From Mycolicibacterium mucogenicum DSM 44124 (GTDB taxonomy: Bacteria; Actinomycetota; Actinomycetes; Mycobacteriales; Mycobacteriaceae), in the NCBI RefSeq assembly GCF_005670685.2, contig NZ_CP062008.1:3596001-3660000 (forward strand): DNA of 64,000 bases. Direction: 5' to 3'. The notes below the pieces were generated by a model. It had not been told where the DNA came from and did no database searches. It saw only the letters and a program-made list of their open reading frames with translations. The position numbers and the translations under genes were made by a program. Positions 1 to 8,731 of the stretch are shown one piece after another (positions within the stretch are counted from its first letter, which is position 1; the number at the start of each line of letters is the position of its first letter).

Positions 1-1
1 C

Positions 2-1012
2 TCAGGCCGCGTCCGGGTCCTGTGCGATGCCGTCCGCGGCCTTGCGCAGCAACGTCAACGCGGTGCGCGCCCACGTCTGCGTCGCGCCCGCGAGCCCGCA
101 CGAGGGCGTCAGGCCGACGCGCTCGCGCAGCACCGTCCGCGGGAACCCGAGCCGGTCGGTGACACTCGCGGCGGCCGCGGCCACCGTCTCGACCGGGACG
201 GGACGCTCCGGAGCGACGCCCGGCAGCACGCCGAGCATGATGGTCCGGCCCGCTTCGATCCACTCGCCGATGCCGTCGAGGTCGGCCGCGGTCAGCTTGG
301 TCACGTCGACGGAGATGGCGCTGAAGGCGGTGCGCGCCAGGGTCTTCCACGGCACGTCCGCGGCGCACACGTGAATGCTCGCCTGACCCCCGACGGTCGC
401 GATGCACTCGTCGAGCAGGCTGGCGGCGAGCGGCGCGTCGACCGGCGCCACCGGCGACATCCGGGTTACCCCGGCAAGCCGCCCGGCCAGCGCGGCGGGC
501 AGTGACGGCTCGTCGAACTGCACGACGACGTCGGCGTCGCAGCGCCGCGCGACCTCGGCGCGATGGTGCGCGACGCCTTCGGCGAGGGAGCCGGCCAGGT
601 CCCGCAGCGCGCCCGCATCGGTGATGGCCCGGTGACCGCCGGGCAGTTCGAGTTCGGCGGCCAGCGTCAGTGGACCGGGGACCTGCACCTTGATGGTCCG
701 TCTGGTCCCGCGCAGCCCGGCTTTCTCCCATGCCTCTTCGAGCGCGTCGACATCCTCGTCGAGCAGGCCGGTGGCGCGGCGCACGACGGCACTGCGGCCG
801 GATGCGATGCGGTAACCGCGGGGGACGGTGTCGAGGCCGATGTCGACGAGCAGTGCGCCCGCCCGCCCGATGATGTCGGCGCCGACGCCACGCGCCGGCA
901 GCTCCACGAGATGCGGCAGGGCGGGCAGCTCACCGACGACGACTGCCGCCGCTTCCCGGGCGACCGTCCCCGGCCACGAGCCGATACCGGTTGCCTGGGC
1001 GAAAACAGTCAC
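2..1012 (-). CDS. Methionine synthase (cobalamin-independent) C-terminal-domain-like protein, Rv3015c type
   Basis: A 336-aa protein starting at GTG 1012. It is a single TIM-barrel of the MetE C-terminal/UROD-like superfamily, about half the length of true MetE, which has two barrels. The N-terminal TGIGSWPG and the internal VQFDEPSLPA stretch are typical of this family in actinobacteria. HVCA near residue 215 resembles the zinc-ligand region of methyltransferase barrels, but a full zinc site cannot be confirmed by eye. No complete methionine synthase is implied; the role is probably methyl transfer or a homocysteine-related reaction. In M. tuberculosis the homologue is Rv3015c beside ligA. 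Here it follows the ArsR gene by only 10 nt, so it may be read from the same transcript. Confidence 0.75.
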   Translation of the reverse strand: MTVFAQATGIGSWPGTVAREAAAVVVGELPALPHLVELPARGVGADIIGRAGALLVDIGLDTVPRGYRIASGRSAVVRRATGLLDEDVDALEEAWEKAGLRGTRRTIKVQVPGPLTLAAELELPGGHRAITDAGALRDLAGSLAEGVAHHRAEVARRCDADVVVQFDEPSLPAALAGRLAGVTRMSPVAPVDAPLAASLLDECIATVGGQASIHVCAADVPWKTLARTAFSAISVDVTKLTAADLDGIGEWIEAGRTIMLGVLPGVAPERPVPVETVAAAAASVTDRLGFPRTVLRERVGLTPSCGLAGATQTWARTALTLLRKAADGIAQDPDAA

Positions 1013-1022
1013 CCGGCCAACA

Positions 1023-1367
1023 CTATTCGATGGGGTCCGCGGCCGGATCTTCCACGTAGCTGCGCAGCCGGTCCAGGGCCCGGTCCCAGCGCTTCGACAG
1101 CGCGGTCAGGTACTCACTGGCCTCGGCGAGCGGGTCCGGCTGGATGCGCCAGATGCGCTCGCGCCCGTGCCGGCTGCTGGTCACCAGCCCCACCGCCTCC
1201 AACAGCAGCAGATGTTTGGTGGCCGCCTGCCGGGTCACCGGAATCACCTGTGTCACTTGCAAAGTCGAGCACGGACCGGCCTCACAGAGCCGCACGACGA
1301 TACGCAGCCGATTGGGGTCGCCGAGCGCGTCGAACAGTGGCGCCCGGTCTTCGACCGCCGTACTCAC
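1023..1367 (-). CDS. ArsR-family winged-helix repressor
   Basis: A 114-aa protein with the ArsR/SmtB fold: LFDALGDPNRLRIVVRLCE at the N-terminus, then the recognition helix region VTRQAATKHLLLLEAVGLV. No metal-binding CxC motif is seen, so it resembles the SdpR-like ArsR proteins paired with SRPBCC/AHSA1 proteins rather than a metal sensor. The GTG start overlaps the stop of the upstream SRPBCC gene by 4 nt (GTGA), so the two are co-translated. It probably represses its own operon through the paired GCAACC-N4-GGTTGC palindromes at 1855-1870 and 1901-1916. Confidence 0.88.
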   Translation of the reverse strand: MSTAVEDRAPLFDALGDPNRLRIVVRLCEAGPCSTLQVTQVIPVTRQAATKHLLLLEAVGLVTSSRHGRERIWRIQPDPLAEASEYLTALSKRWDRALDRLRSYVEDPAADPIE

Positions 1368-1852
1368 ATCGACTCGCCCAGGTACTTGCGTACCAGTTTC
1401 GTCTGGGCTTCCCAGCCGCCGCTGTTGGCTTCGAACGCCGCGGCCCGGCGATGGGCCGGGATGTTGTCGAACCCGGATTCGACGATCTGCAGCAGCACGC
1501 CATCGCTGGTCTCGGTGAGCGTGAACTCGACGAGGGTGGTCGGCTCGTTGTCATAGTCGGCACCGGGTTCGACGGCGTACGGGTGCCAGCGGAACGCCAG
1601 ACGCCGCGGCGGTTCCACGGCCACGATCTGCCACACCGAGGCTGTCCCGGCGTGCGGTTTCTGTGCGGCGGCGACCTCGTCGTCGACCTCGGTCGGTGTG
1701 ATCACCCCGGTCACCGATTCACCCGCGACGAACGGGCCGTCGAATCGGACGCCGAACCAGCGCCCGAACTCGTCGGCGTTGGAAATGGCGCGCCACACGC
1801 GGTCGAGCGGCGCACGCAAGGTGACTTCTTTTTCGATGCGATCGGAATTCAT
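1364..1852 (-). CDS. SRPBCC/AHSA1-domain protein (START-like fold)
   Basis: A 162-aa protein of the AHSA1/SRPBCC family, a helix-grip fold with a hydrophobic pocket. It begins IEKEVTLRAPLDRVWRAISN and ends with the usual C-terminal helix (GWEAQTKLVRKYL). The ligand is unknown; relatives paired with ArsR regulators are mostly uncharacterised. ATG 1852 is chosen over the TTG six bases upstream because AGGAGG sits 6 nt before it. It is first in an operon with the ArsR gene, overlapping by 4 nt. The ribosome-binding site and start codon lie within or beside the proximal operator, so repressor binding there would cover the translation-start region of the DNA. Confidence 0.85.
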   Translation of the reverse strand: MNSDRIEKEVTLRAPLDRVWRAISNADEFGRWFGVRFDGPFVAGESVTGVITPTEVDDEVAAAQKPHAGTASVWQIVAVEPPRRLAFRWHPYAVEPGADYDNEPTTLVEFTLTETSDGVLLQIVESGFDNIPAHRRAAAFEANSGGWEAQTKLVRKYLGESM

Positions 1853-1854
1853 AA

Positions 1855-1870
1855 GCAACCTCCTGGTTGC
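1855..1870. promoter_or_regulatory. Proximal ArsR-type operator GCAACC-N4-GGTTGC
   Basis: Perfect 6-bp inverted repeat, GCAACC TCCT GGTTGC, spanning the ribosome-binding site of the SRPBCC gene. An identical half-site pair lies 46 bp upstream. The likely binder is the ArsR protein encoded by the operon's second gene. Confidence 0.75.
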
Positions 1871-1909
1871 CTATCACGTTACGACCGCACCTTCGGATAC
1901 GCAACCATA
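1871..1909 (-). promoter_or_regulatory. Probable promoter of the SRPBCC-arsR operon
   Basis: On the minus strand TTGCGT (-35-like, overlapping the end of the distal operator) is followed 17 nt later by TAACGT (-10-like). The two palindromes flank this promoter on both sides. The -10 match is modest, so the assignment is tentative. Confidence 0.45.
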
Positions 1910-1916
1910 TGGTTGC
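1901..1916. promoter_or_regulatory. Distal ArsR-type operator GCAACC-N4-GGTTGC
   Basis: Perfect palindrome GCAACCATATGGTTGC, with the same half-sites and spacing as 1855-1870. It lies just upstream of, and partly overlaps, the -35-like hexamer. Confidence 0.75.
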
Positions 1917-1928
1917 TTTTGGATGGGA

Positions 1929-2996
1929 TCAGCGCGCGATGGTGGCGCTGGCGATGACCTCGTCGCCGTCCGGGTCGCGGCGGTACAGCACCATGGTCTG
2001 ACCTGGGGCGACGCCGCGCAGCGGGGTGCGAAGCTGCACGTCGAGCACGCCGTCGGCGAACTCGGCGACCGCGTCGGCCAGTCCGCCGTGCGCCCGCACC
2101 TGGATCAGGCATTCCACCGGACCGTCAAACGGCACACCCGAGGTGAACACCGGACGCTCGCCCGTCAGTTCGTGGATCTCGAGGTCCTCCACGCCGCCGA
2201 CGTGCACGGTCCCGGTCTCGGCATCGATGCCCGTGACGTAGCGCGGCAGGCCGTCCGGCCCCGGACCCGCGATGCCCAGGCCCTTGCGCTGACCGATGGT
2301 GAACCCGTGCACGCCGTCATGCTCGGCGAGCTTCGTGCCCCCGGCGTCGACGACCGCGCCCGGCCGGATGCCGATGCGGGCACCGAGGAAGGCCCGGGTG
2401 TCACCGGACGGGATGAAGCAGATGTCGTGGCTGTCCGGCTTGTCCGCGACCGCCAGCCCGCGCTCGGCGGCCTCCTGCCGGATCTGCGGCTTGGGGGTGT
2501 CACCGATCGGGAACAGGGCATGACTGAGCTGTTCGGCCGTCAGCACGCCGAGCACGTAGGACTGGTCCTTGTCCGCGTCGACGGCACGGCGCAACCGGCC
2601 GTCCTCCAGCCGCGCGTAGTGCCCGGTCGCCACAGCGTCGAATCCCAGGGCCAGGGCACGGGCCGACAGCGCCGAGAACTTGATCTTCTCGTTGCAGCGC
2701 ACGCAGGGGTTCGGCGTCTCACCACGGGCGTACGACTCGACGAAGTCGTCGATGACGTCTTCCTTGAAGCGGTGCGCGAAATCCCAGACGTAGAACGGGA
2801 TTTCCAGGATGTCGGCGACGCGGCGGGCGTCTCCCGCGTCCTCCTTCGAGCAGCAGCCGCGCGACCCGGTGCGCAGAGTGCCGGGCGCGGTGGACAGCGC
2901 CAGGTGCACGCCCACCACGTCATGGCCGGCGTCGACCATGCGCGCCGCGGCCACCGAGGAGTCCACTCCCCCGCTCATCGCTACCAGAACCCGCAT
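1929..2996 (-). CDS. mnmA: tRNA-specific 2-thiouridylase MnmA
   Basis: A 355-aa enzyme that thiolates U34 of tRNA Lys, Glu and Gln, using ATP and sulfur relayed from a cysteine desulfurase. The N-terminal PP-loop SGGVDSS is at residues 8-14. The catalytic cysteine pair is C101 (in [12 protein letters not shown]) and C193 (in DICFIPSG). C-terminal beta-barrel domains follow, with [10 protein letters not shown] as a recognisable family motif. Length is normal for bacterial MnmA. The start lies 2 nt after the iscS stop, so the desulfurase and the thiolase are in one operon, consistent with their biochemical coupling. The homologue is Rv3024c. Confidence 0.96.
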   Translation of the reverse strand: MRVLVAMSGGVDSSVAAARMVDAGHDVVGVHLALSTAPGTLRTGSRGCCSKEDAGDARRVADILEIPFYVWDFAHRFKEDVIDDFVESYARGETPNPCVRCNEKIKFSALSARALALGFDAVATGHYARLEDGRLRRAVDADKDQSYVLGVLTAEQLSHALFPIGDTPKPQIRQEAAERGLAVADKPDSHDICFIPSGDTRAFLGARIGIRPGAVVDAGGTKLAEHDGVHGFTIGQRKGLGIAGPGPDGLPRYVTGIDAETGTVHVGGVEDLEIHELTGERPVFTSGVPFDGPVECLIQVRAHGGLADAVAEFADGVLDVQLRTPLRGVAPGQTMVLYRRDPDGDEVIASATIAR

Positions 2997-2998
2997 GA

Positions 2999-4186
2999 CT
3001 ACCTTCCCAACCCGGCACTGGCCAGTGCGGCCTGACGCGCCCGCTCGACCGCGGCCGGCAACACGGCCAGCGCGGCATCGATGTCGGCGTCAGAACTGGT
3101 GTGCCCCAACGAAAATCGGAGTGATCCGCGGGCACTCGCCGGATCGGCGCCCATCGCGATCAAGACATGTGACGGCTGCGCGACACCGGCCGTGCAGGCC
3201 GAACCCGTCGAGCACTCGACGCCCTTGGCGTCCAGCAGCATCAGCAGGGCATCACCCTCGCAGCCACGAAAAGTGAAGTGCGCGTTGCCCGGAAGCCGGT
3301 CCTCGCCGGTGCCGCCGTTGAGCACGACGTCGTCGATGCCAGACAGCACGCCGTCGACCAGTCGGTCCCGCAGGGCGCCGATCCGGGTGCGGTAGGCGTC
3401 CAGACCCTCCACCGCAACGCGTGCGGCGGCAGCCATGGCGACCACGCCCGCGACATCCGGTGTGCCCGAACGCACGTCACGCTCTTGACCGCCGCCGTGC
3501 AGCAGCGGCACGCACGCGACGTCGCGGCGCAGCAGCAGCGCACCGACGCCGGTCGGACCACCGAACTTGTGTGCCGCCACGCTCATGGCGGACAGCCCGC
3601 TCGCGGCGAAATCGACCGGCACCGCACCGATCGCCTGGATGGCGTCGCTGTGGATCGGCACGCCGAATTCGGCGGCGACAGTGGCCAATTCGGCGATCGG
3701 CTGAATGGTGCCGACCTCGTTGTTGGCCCACATCACGCTGACCAGCGCGACATCGTCGTGGGTTTCGAGTATCTCGCGCAGGGCTTCGGCGGACGTGGCG
3801 CCGGTGGCGTCCACGGGCAGCCAGGTCACTTCCGCGCCCTCGTGTTCGACGAGCCACTCGACGGCGTCGAGCACCGCATGGTGCTCGATCGGCGACGTCA
3901 CGATCCGGCGGCGTCCCGGACAGCTGTCCCTGCGGGCCCAGAAGATGCCCTTGACCGCCAAGTTGTCACTCTCGGTGCCGCCGGCGGTGAAGATCACCTC
4001 GGACGGCCGGGCGCCCAGCTGCTGGGCCAGGGACTCACGGGCCTCCTCCATCCGGCGCCGCGCAGCCCGGCCCGACGTGTGCAGCGAGGACGCGTTACCG
4101 CCGGCCGCCAGGACCGCCGTCATCGCCTCGATGGCAGCGGGCTGCATCGGGGTCGTGGCGGCGTGGTCCAGATATGCGGGGCTCAT
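2999..4186 (-). CDS. iscS: Cysteine desulfurase IscS/NifS family
   Basis: A 395-aa PLP enzyme that takes sulfur from cysteine, giving alanine and an enzyme persulfide. The Schiff-base lysine is K207 in VAAHKFGGP. The persulfide cysteine is C331 in STGSACTAG. The N-terminus YLDHAATTP is the standard start of group I desulfurases. It sits immediately upstream of mnmA and probably feeds it, besides serving Fe-S assembly. The start ATG at 4186 is 33 nt downstream of the preceding acyltransferase stop, so read-through from that operon is possible. Confidence 0.96.
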   Translation of the reverse strand: MSPAYLDHAATTPMQPAAIEAMTAVLAAGGNASSLHTSGRAARRRMEEARESLAQQLGARPSEVIFTAGGTESDNLAVKGIFWARRDSCPGRRRIVTSPIEHHAVLDAVEWLVEHEGAEVTWLPVDATGATSAEALREILETHDDVALVSVMWANNEVGTIQPIAELATVAAEFGVPIHSDAIQAIGAVPVDFAASGLSAMSVAAHKFGGPTGVGALLLRRDVACVPLLHGGGQERDVRSGTPDVAGVVAMAAAARVAVEGLDAYRTRIGALRDRLVDGVLSGIDDVVLNGGTGEDRLPGNAHFTFRGCEGDALLMLLDAKGVECSTGSACTAGVAQPSHVLIAMGADPASARGSLRFSLGHTSSDADIDAALAVLPAAVERARQAALASAGLGR

Positions 4187-4219
4187 GGCCTGTCCAGGAT
4201 ACCGGCCAGGCCAAACCGG

Positions 4220-5074
4220 TCAGGCTGCCAGCGCGCGCCCGTGAACAGGAGCGACGGGCAGCGGACCGACCTCGTGCACCGCGGCCTGGCAGCGGCCGGC
4301 CAGATCGCGCCGATCGGTACCGGGCAGTTGCAGCGACTGCACCTGCATGTGGCACACCGTCAGCTTGGCGGTGATGACGCGTTTGATCGACGTCAGCAGC
4401 GAATCGTCGCCGATGAACGCCGGGATGGTCGACTGCGCGCCGTTGCGGTGCCGGTAGGTCAGCTGCAGCGGCTGGACCGGGCGTCCGGTGTCGATTGCGG
4501 CCTGGAACATCGCCGGCGCGAAGGTGCCGTGCCCCAGGCCGCACCACGTGGTGCCCTCCGGGAACGCGACGACCGTCTGACCTGCGGAGAGCCGGTCCCC
4601 GACGGTGCGGACGACGTCGGGCAGGCCGCGCAGGCTGTGGCGGTCGATCGGGATGACCTTGAGCAGCCGAGCCACGAAGCCGAGCGCGGGCCACTCGATG
4701 AGGTCGGCACGCGCCACGAACGAGCCGGGCATGACGGCGCCGATCGCGAAGATGTCGACCCAGGACACGTGCCCGGCGACCACCAGCACGCCGCTCAGGT
4801 TGCGGATGGGGCCACCGGAGACGGTGATCCGCACGCCGAGGCACCGCAGCATCAGGCGGCAGTACAGCCGCTGGATGCGGGACTTGCCGGGCAGCGGCAC
4901 CGCCAGCAGCGGCAGTGCCGGCAGCAGCAGCATCGTCATGATGAGCCGGACGGTCGTACGCAGCACAACCACGAAGGGGCGGCTGATGTGCGCGGAATCC
5001 ACCCGGATGCAGCTGGCGTCGCACGACGCCTTGGGCAGCCAGGCGTGCTCCGCCGCCGTGACCGGCGTGGTCAC
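4220..5074 (-). CDS. 1-acyl-glycerol-3-phosphate acyltransferase-like (PlsC family)
   Basis: A 284-aa membrane-associated acyltransferase. The catalytic HX4D motif is H102-D107 (HVSWVD), and the second conserved block FPEGT is at 171-175. A hydrophobic segment at about 35-60 precedes the catalytic domain. It starts at GTG 5074, overlapping the upstream gene's stop by 4 nt. The neighbour belongs to the OlsB-like acyl-transfer family. That pairing resembles two-step ornithine-lipid synthesis (OlsB then OlsA), although the products in mycobacteria are not settled. The homologue is Rv3026c. Confidence 0.85.
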   Translation of the reverse strand: MTTPVTAAEHAWLPKASCDASCIRVDSAHISRPFVVVLRTTVRLIMTMLLLPALPLLAVPLPGKSRIQRLYCRLMLRCLGVRITVSGGPIRNLSGVLVVAGHVSWVDIFAIGAVMPGSFVARADLIEWPALGFVARLLKVIPIDRHSLRGLPDVVRTVGDRLSAGQTVVAFPEGTTWCGLGHGTFAPAMFQAAIDTGRPVQPLQLTYRHRNGAQSTIPAFIGDDSLLTSIKRVITAKLTVCHMQVQSLQLPGTDRRDLAGRCQAAVHEVGPLPVAPVHGRALAA

Positions 5075-5904
5075 TGCGCGGCCTTGTCGGTCGCGGCAGC
5101 CGCCGAGCGCAGCCGGGTCAGGTACCGGACGTCGGCTTCGCGCTTGTCCAGCAGGGCCGGGAAGTCACCGACACCGAAGTCGGGGTCGTAGGCCGGGTCG
5201 CCGCACACCTTCGCGCCGAGGCGCAGGTAGCCGCGCATCAGTGGCGGCACCGTCACGCGGGCCGGCGGCTCGATGTCGTCGAGCAGCTTGCCGTCGATGA
5301 TGACCGGGCGGTACGGGCGCACCTTGTATTCCGAGGCGTGCCGCTTGTTGACGAAGTCGCGGACACCGCGAATCTGGCTGGCCGGGGCCTCGTCCGGGCC
5401 GCCCTGGATGGGTACCGACACGCAGCCGGTGACGTAGTCGTAGCCGCTGTGGTCCAGGTAGGCCAGGATGCCGCCCCACATGAGCAGCACGACGGCGCCG
5501 TTGCGGTGGTCGGCGCGCACAACGGCGCGGCCCATCTCGACCAGTGACGGGCGCAGGGTATCGAGCGCGCTGACGTCGAATTCCGTTGCGGTGTAAAGCC
5601 CGCCCGCGGCGATGGCGCCGGGCGGCGGCAGCATGCGGTAGCAGCCGACGTATTCGCCGGTGTTGTCGTCGCGGACCAGCAGGTGGTCGCAGAACTCGTC
5701 GAATCGGTCAGCGTCCCGGCCACTTTCGAAACCGGGGCTGTCATCGGTGAGGGTGTAACCCGGCTCCGAGGTGAACACGTGGTGACGAAGCCGTTGCGCG
5801 GCCTCGATATGTTCCCGATCGGCCGACAGCAGCAGCGTGTAGCGCGGGGTGTCGGTCGATGAACTGGTGTCTTCAGGGGCGATGAGTACAGAACTAGTGC
5901 TCAT
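5071..5904 (-). CDS. GNAT-fold N-acyltransferase (OlsB/hemolysin-like), Rv3027c type
   Basis: A 277-aa protein of the Acetyltransf_5 (OlsB-like) group. Recognisable parts are RLRHHVFTSEPGY, the CDHLLVRD strand, and SLVEMGRAVVRADHRNG, the usual acyl-carrier-binding core. Its best-known relatives N-acylate ornithine from acyl-ACP. ATG 5904 (MSTSSVL) is preferred over GTG/ATG codons up to 5982: the extra N-terminal residues are not family-like, and this start leaves 108 bp for the divergent promoters shared with the alcohol dehydrogenase. The gene is translationally coupled to the PlsC-like gene. Confidence 0.75.
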   Translation of the reverse strand: MSTSSVLIAPEDTSSSTDTPRYTLLLSADREHIEAAQRLRHHVFTSEPGYTLTDDSPGFESGRDADRFDEFCDHLLVRDDNTGEYVGCYRMLPPPGAIAAGGLYTATEFDVSALDTLRPSLVEMGRAVVRADHRNGAVVLLMWGGILAYLDHSGYDYVTGCVSVPIQGGPDEAPASQIRGVRDFVNKRHASEYKVRPYRPVIIDGKLLDDIEPPARVTVPPLMRGYLRLGAKVCGDPAYDPDFGVGDFPALLDKREADVRYLTRLRSAAAATDKAAQ

Positions 5905-6012
5905 GTTCAGCACGGTGACGGAGCCGTTCGGCGCGGCGGCATCAATCACGTAACGCGTTGATGACCGGTTGCGAAACATCACGGTCCGTTACATTCGGCG
6001 CATGATGCCGCG

Positions 6013-7155
6013 ATGAGAAGCCGTGCCGCGATCATCCGTGAGGTCGGCGGGGACTGGTCGGTCGAGGAATTCGAGCTCGACCCGCCGCTCGCCGGTGAGG
6101 TGCTGTTGCAGATGGCAGCCGCCGGGCTGTGCCACTCCGACGATCACATCCGGTCGGGCCAGCTGGCCGCGCCGAAAGGTGCTGTGGTGCCGGGCATGCC
6201 GCCCACCATCGGGGGTCACGAGGGTTCGGCGGTAGTCCTGGAGGTCGGGCCGGGAGTGACGCGCTTCTCCCCCGGCGACCACGTGGTGACGTCGTTCCTG
6301 GCGGTGTGCGGGAAATGTCGTTGGTGCACAGCCGGTATGGAGTACCTGTGCGATGTCGGCGCCGGCACGCTCATCCCGGGCATGCCCACTGACGGCACCT
6401 TTCGCCATCACAGCCTCGCCGGTGAGGAACTGCGGCACACGTCAAAGATCGGCGCGTTCGCCGAACACACTGTGGTGGCGGCGGATTCGCTCGTGAAGAT
6501 CGACCCGTCGCTGCCTCTCGTGCCCAGCGCACTGCTGTCGTGCGCAGTGCCCACCGGCTACGGATCGGCGGTGCGCCGCGCCGGAGTACGTGCCGGCGAC
6601 ACCGTGGTGGTGATCGGGGTCGGCGGTATCGGTACCGCCGCCATCCAGGGTGCTGCGTTGGGTCGGGCGGCTCATGTTGTGGCCGTCGATCCGGTGGCGT
6701 TCAAGCGGGATTCGGCGGTCGGGTTCGGCGCGACCCACACCGCGGTGACCATCGCTGAAGCTGCTGCGCTGGTACGGGATCTGACGCGCGGCGTGATGGC
6801 CGATGCCGTGATCGTGTCACCGTCGCTGATCGGTGACGGCGACGTTGCCGATGCCTTGTCCCTGACCCGCAAGGGCGGCACCTGCGTGCTGACGGGGATG
6901 GCGGCGCCGTCGGCCGGGGCCGTGCAACTCGACCTGCAGGACCTGATCCTGATGAACAAGAACCTGTGCGGCACGCTGTTCGGCTCCTGCAATCCGACCA
7001 CCGAAGTGCCGGCCCTGGCGCAGCTCTACCAGGAGGGCCGGCTCAAGCTCGACGAGATGATCACGCGTCGCTACCGTCTCGACGACATCAACGAGGCCTT
7101 CGATGATCTGTTGGGCGGCCGGGTTGTTCGCGCGGTGATCGATTACGGCGTGTAG
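6013..7155 (+). CDS. Zinc-dependent alcohol dehydrogenase, possible NDMA-type nicotinoprotein
   Basis: A 380-aa medium-chain dehydrogenase. Catalytic zinc ligands are C40 and H69/E70; structural zinc cysteines are C99, C102, C105 and C113. The nucleotide fold VIGVGGIG is near residue 200. Long inserts between the zinc loop and the cofactor domain (TDGTFRHH...GAFAEHT) match the NDMA-dependent, Rxyl_3153-like group, whose members keep NAD bound and in mycobacteria tend to depend on mycofactocin. That subgroup call is by resemblance only. The gene stands alone on the plus strand, divergent from the Rv3027c-type gene and convergent with the aldehyde dehydrogenase. It opens the accessory island. 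Confidence 0.85.
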   Translation: MRSRAAIIREVGGDWSVEEFELDPPLAGEVLLQMAAAGLCHSDDHIRSGQLAAPKGAVVPGMPPTIGGHEGSAVVLEVGPGVTRFSPGDHVVTSFLAVCGKCRWCTAGMEYLCDVGAGTLIPGMPTDGTFRHHSLAGEELRHTSKIGAFAEHTVVAADSLVKIDPSLPLVPSALLSCAVPTGYGSAVRRAGVRAGDTVVVIGVGGIGTAAIQGAALGRAAHVVAVDPVAFKRDSAVGFGATHTAVTIAEAAALVRDLTRGVMADAVIVSPSLIGDGDVADALSLTRKGGTCVLTGMAAPSAGAVQLDLQDLILMNKNLCGTLFGSCNPTTEVPALAQLYQEGRLKLDEMITRRYRLDDINEAFDDLLGGRVVRAVIDYGV

Positions 7156-7156
7156 G

Positions 7157-7279
7157 CGCACTCGCACGAATGCGCCATAGGTACAGCCTCAACGCGCTCG
7201 CGCTCCCACCTCACGTTGACCCTGTAACCAGGGCGGTGGTTACTCGCACAAATGCTGCGTAGGTACAGGGTCAACGCGT
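7157..7279. repeat. Imperfect direct repeat plus 13-bp inverted repeat between convergent genes
   Basis: Two 37-bp copies (about 7158-7194 and 7243-7279) share ACTCGCAC, TAGGTACAG and TCAACGCG with six mismatches. A 13-bp inverted repeat, CGTTGACCCTGTA at 7214-7226 and TACAGGGTCAACG at 7264-7276, overlaps the second copy and the aldehyde dehydrogenase stop. It may act as a bidirectional terminator. Confidence 0.55.
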
Positions 7280-8731
7280 GCCGGAGATACCGCGGGCGAC
7301 CAGCTTCGTCTCCAGATACTCCTCGAAACCGGCCACGCCCATCTCCCGGCCGATCCCCGACTGCTTGTAGCCGCCGAAGGGTGCGTCGGGTGAGTACCAG
7401 ACGCCGCCGTTGACGTTGATGGTCCCGGTCCGCAGCCGGGACGCCACCCAGTCGACGCGAGCCTGATCGGTGCCGACGACCGCGCCGGACAATCCGTACG
7501 GCGAGTCGTTGGCGATGCGGACCGCGTCGGCGTCACCGTCGTGGGCGATCACGGTGAGCACAGGCCCGAAGATCTCCTCGCGCGCCACGCGGGCATCGTT
7601 GGTGAGTCCGGCGATGACGGTCGGCTCGATGAAGAAGCCTTGGGCCCGGTCCGCCGGCCGCCCGCCGCCGCAGGCAAACCGGCCACCCTCCTCCAGCGCC
7701 AGCCGAAGGTAGCCCTCGACGCGGTCGCGCTGGCGCGCGGAGATCAATGGGCCGCACAGGGTCTTCGGGTCGGTGGGGTCGCCGAAACCGATGCTGGACA
7801 TGGCCGTTGCGGCCGCGGCGACGGCCTCGTCGCACCGTGCGCGGGGCACCAGCAGCCGGGTGGTGAAGGCGCAGCCCTGCCCGGCGTGCATCGCGACACC
7901 GGCGGCCGCGGCGGTGCAGGCCGCGGGTAGGTCGGCGTCGTCGAGCACGATGTACGCGGATTTGCCGCCCAGTTCCAGGAACACCTTCTTGATGGTGTGC
8001 GAGGCTGCCACCATGACGGCCCGGCCGGTGGCCGTCGAGCCGGTGAACGACACCAGGTCCACCCGGGGGTCCTCGGTCAACTGCGCGCCGAGCGCATGAT
8101 CGGCCGAAGTGACGACGTTGACCACGCCCGCGGGAAAGTCGGTGCGCTCGTTGATGATCCGGCCGACCTCGGCAGCACACCACGGGGTGTCCGGCGCGGC
8201 CTTGAGCACGACGGTGTTGCCGGCCGCCAACGCCGGGCCCAGCTTGGCGAAGTTGATCTGATGCGGGAAGTTCCACGGCGTGACAGCGCCGACGACACCG
8301 CAAGGCTCGCGGACGACGGTGCGCCGAGTCGGTTTACCGAACGGCGCAGCCTCTCCGAGATCGGTTGTCCACGTGTAGTTTTCAGCGAGATCGGCGACGT
8401 AGCCCAGGCCATCGACCGGTGCCTGCAGGTGCCCGCCGTAGGTCAGTGAGACCGGCGCGCCCACCTCGGCCACGGTGATGGCGCGCAGGTGCTCGATCTC
8501 GTCGCCCAGCGCGTCGCGCAACTGCCGCAGGCAGTGCACCCGTAGCGCGGTGTCGCGCGACCAGTCGGTGTCGTCGAAGGCGGTGCGGGCCGCCGCGATG
8601 GCCCGATCCATGTCGTCGGCGTCAGCGTCGGCGGCGTACCCTAACGTCTCCTCGGTGGCCGGGTTGATTGTCGCGAACTCGCCGCCGCGCCCGGGCACCA
8701 GCTGCCCGTCGATCAGCAGGGCGGTGCTCAC
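7271..8731 (-). CDS. NAD(P)-dependent aldehyde dehydrogenase
   Basis: A 486-aa class 3-type soluble aldehyde dehydrogenase oxidising an aldehyde to its acid. The catalytic cysteine is C287 (GQGCAFTT) and the general base E253 (LELGGKS). N154 (PWNF) and the cofactor lysine K177 are present. Length is normal. The GTG start overlaps the monooxygenase stop by 4 nt, so the pair is co-translated. A monooxygenase ester product, once hydrolysed, would give an alcohol that the nearby alcohol dehydrogenase and this enzyme could oxidise; that pathway is inference. The substrate cannot be read from the sequence. Confidence 0.93.
   Translation of the reverse strand: MSTALLIDGQLVPGRGGEFATINPATEETLGYAADADADDMDRAIAAARTAFDDTDWSRDTALRVHCLRQLRDALGDEIEHLRAITVAEVGAPVSLTYGGHLQAPVDGLGYVADLAENYTWTTDLGEAAPFGKPTRRTVVREPCGVVGAVTPWNFPHQINFAKLGPALAAGNTVVLKAAPDTPWCAAEVGRIINERTDFPAGVVNVVTSADHALGAQLTEDPRVDLVSFTGSTATGRAVMVAASHTIKKVFLELGGKSAYIVLDDADLPAACTAAAAGVAMHAGQGCAFTTRLLVPRARCDEAVAAAATAMSSIGFGDPTDPKTLCGPLISARQRDRVEGYLRLALEEGGRFACGGGRPADRAQGFFIEPTVIAGLTNDARVAREEIFGPVLTVIAHDGDADAVRIANDSPYGLSGAVVGTDQARVDWVASRLRTGTINVNGGVWYSPDAPFGGYKQSGIGREMGVAGFEEYLETKLVARGISGTR

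Noticed and set aside
3278..5191. Long plus-strand open frame of over 600 codons
   Set aside because: An antisense shadow of iscS and the acyltransferase genes caused by high GC content; composition is not protein-like.
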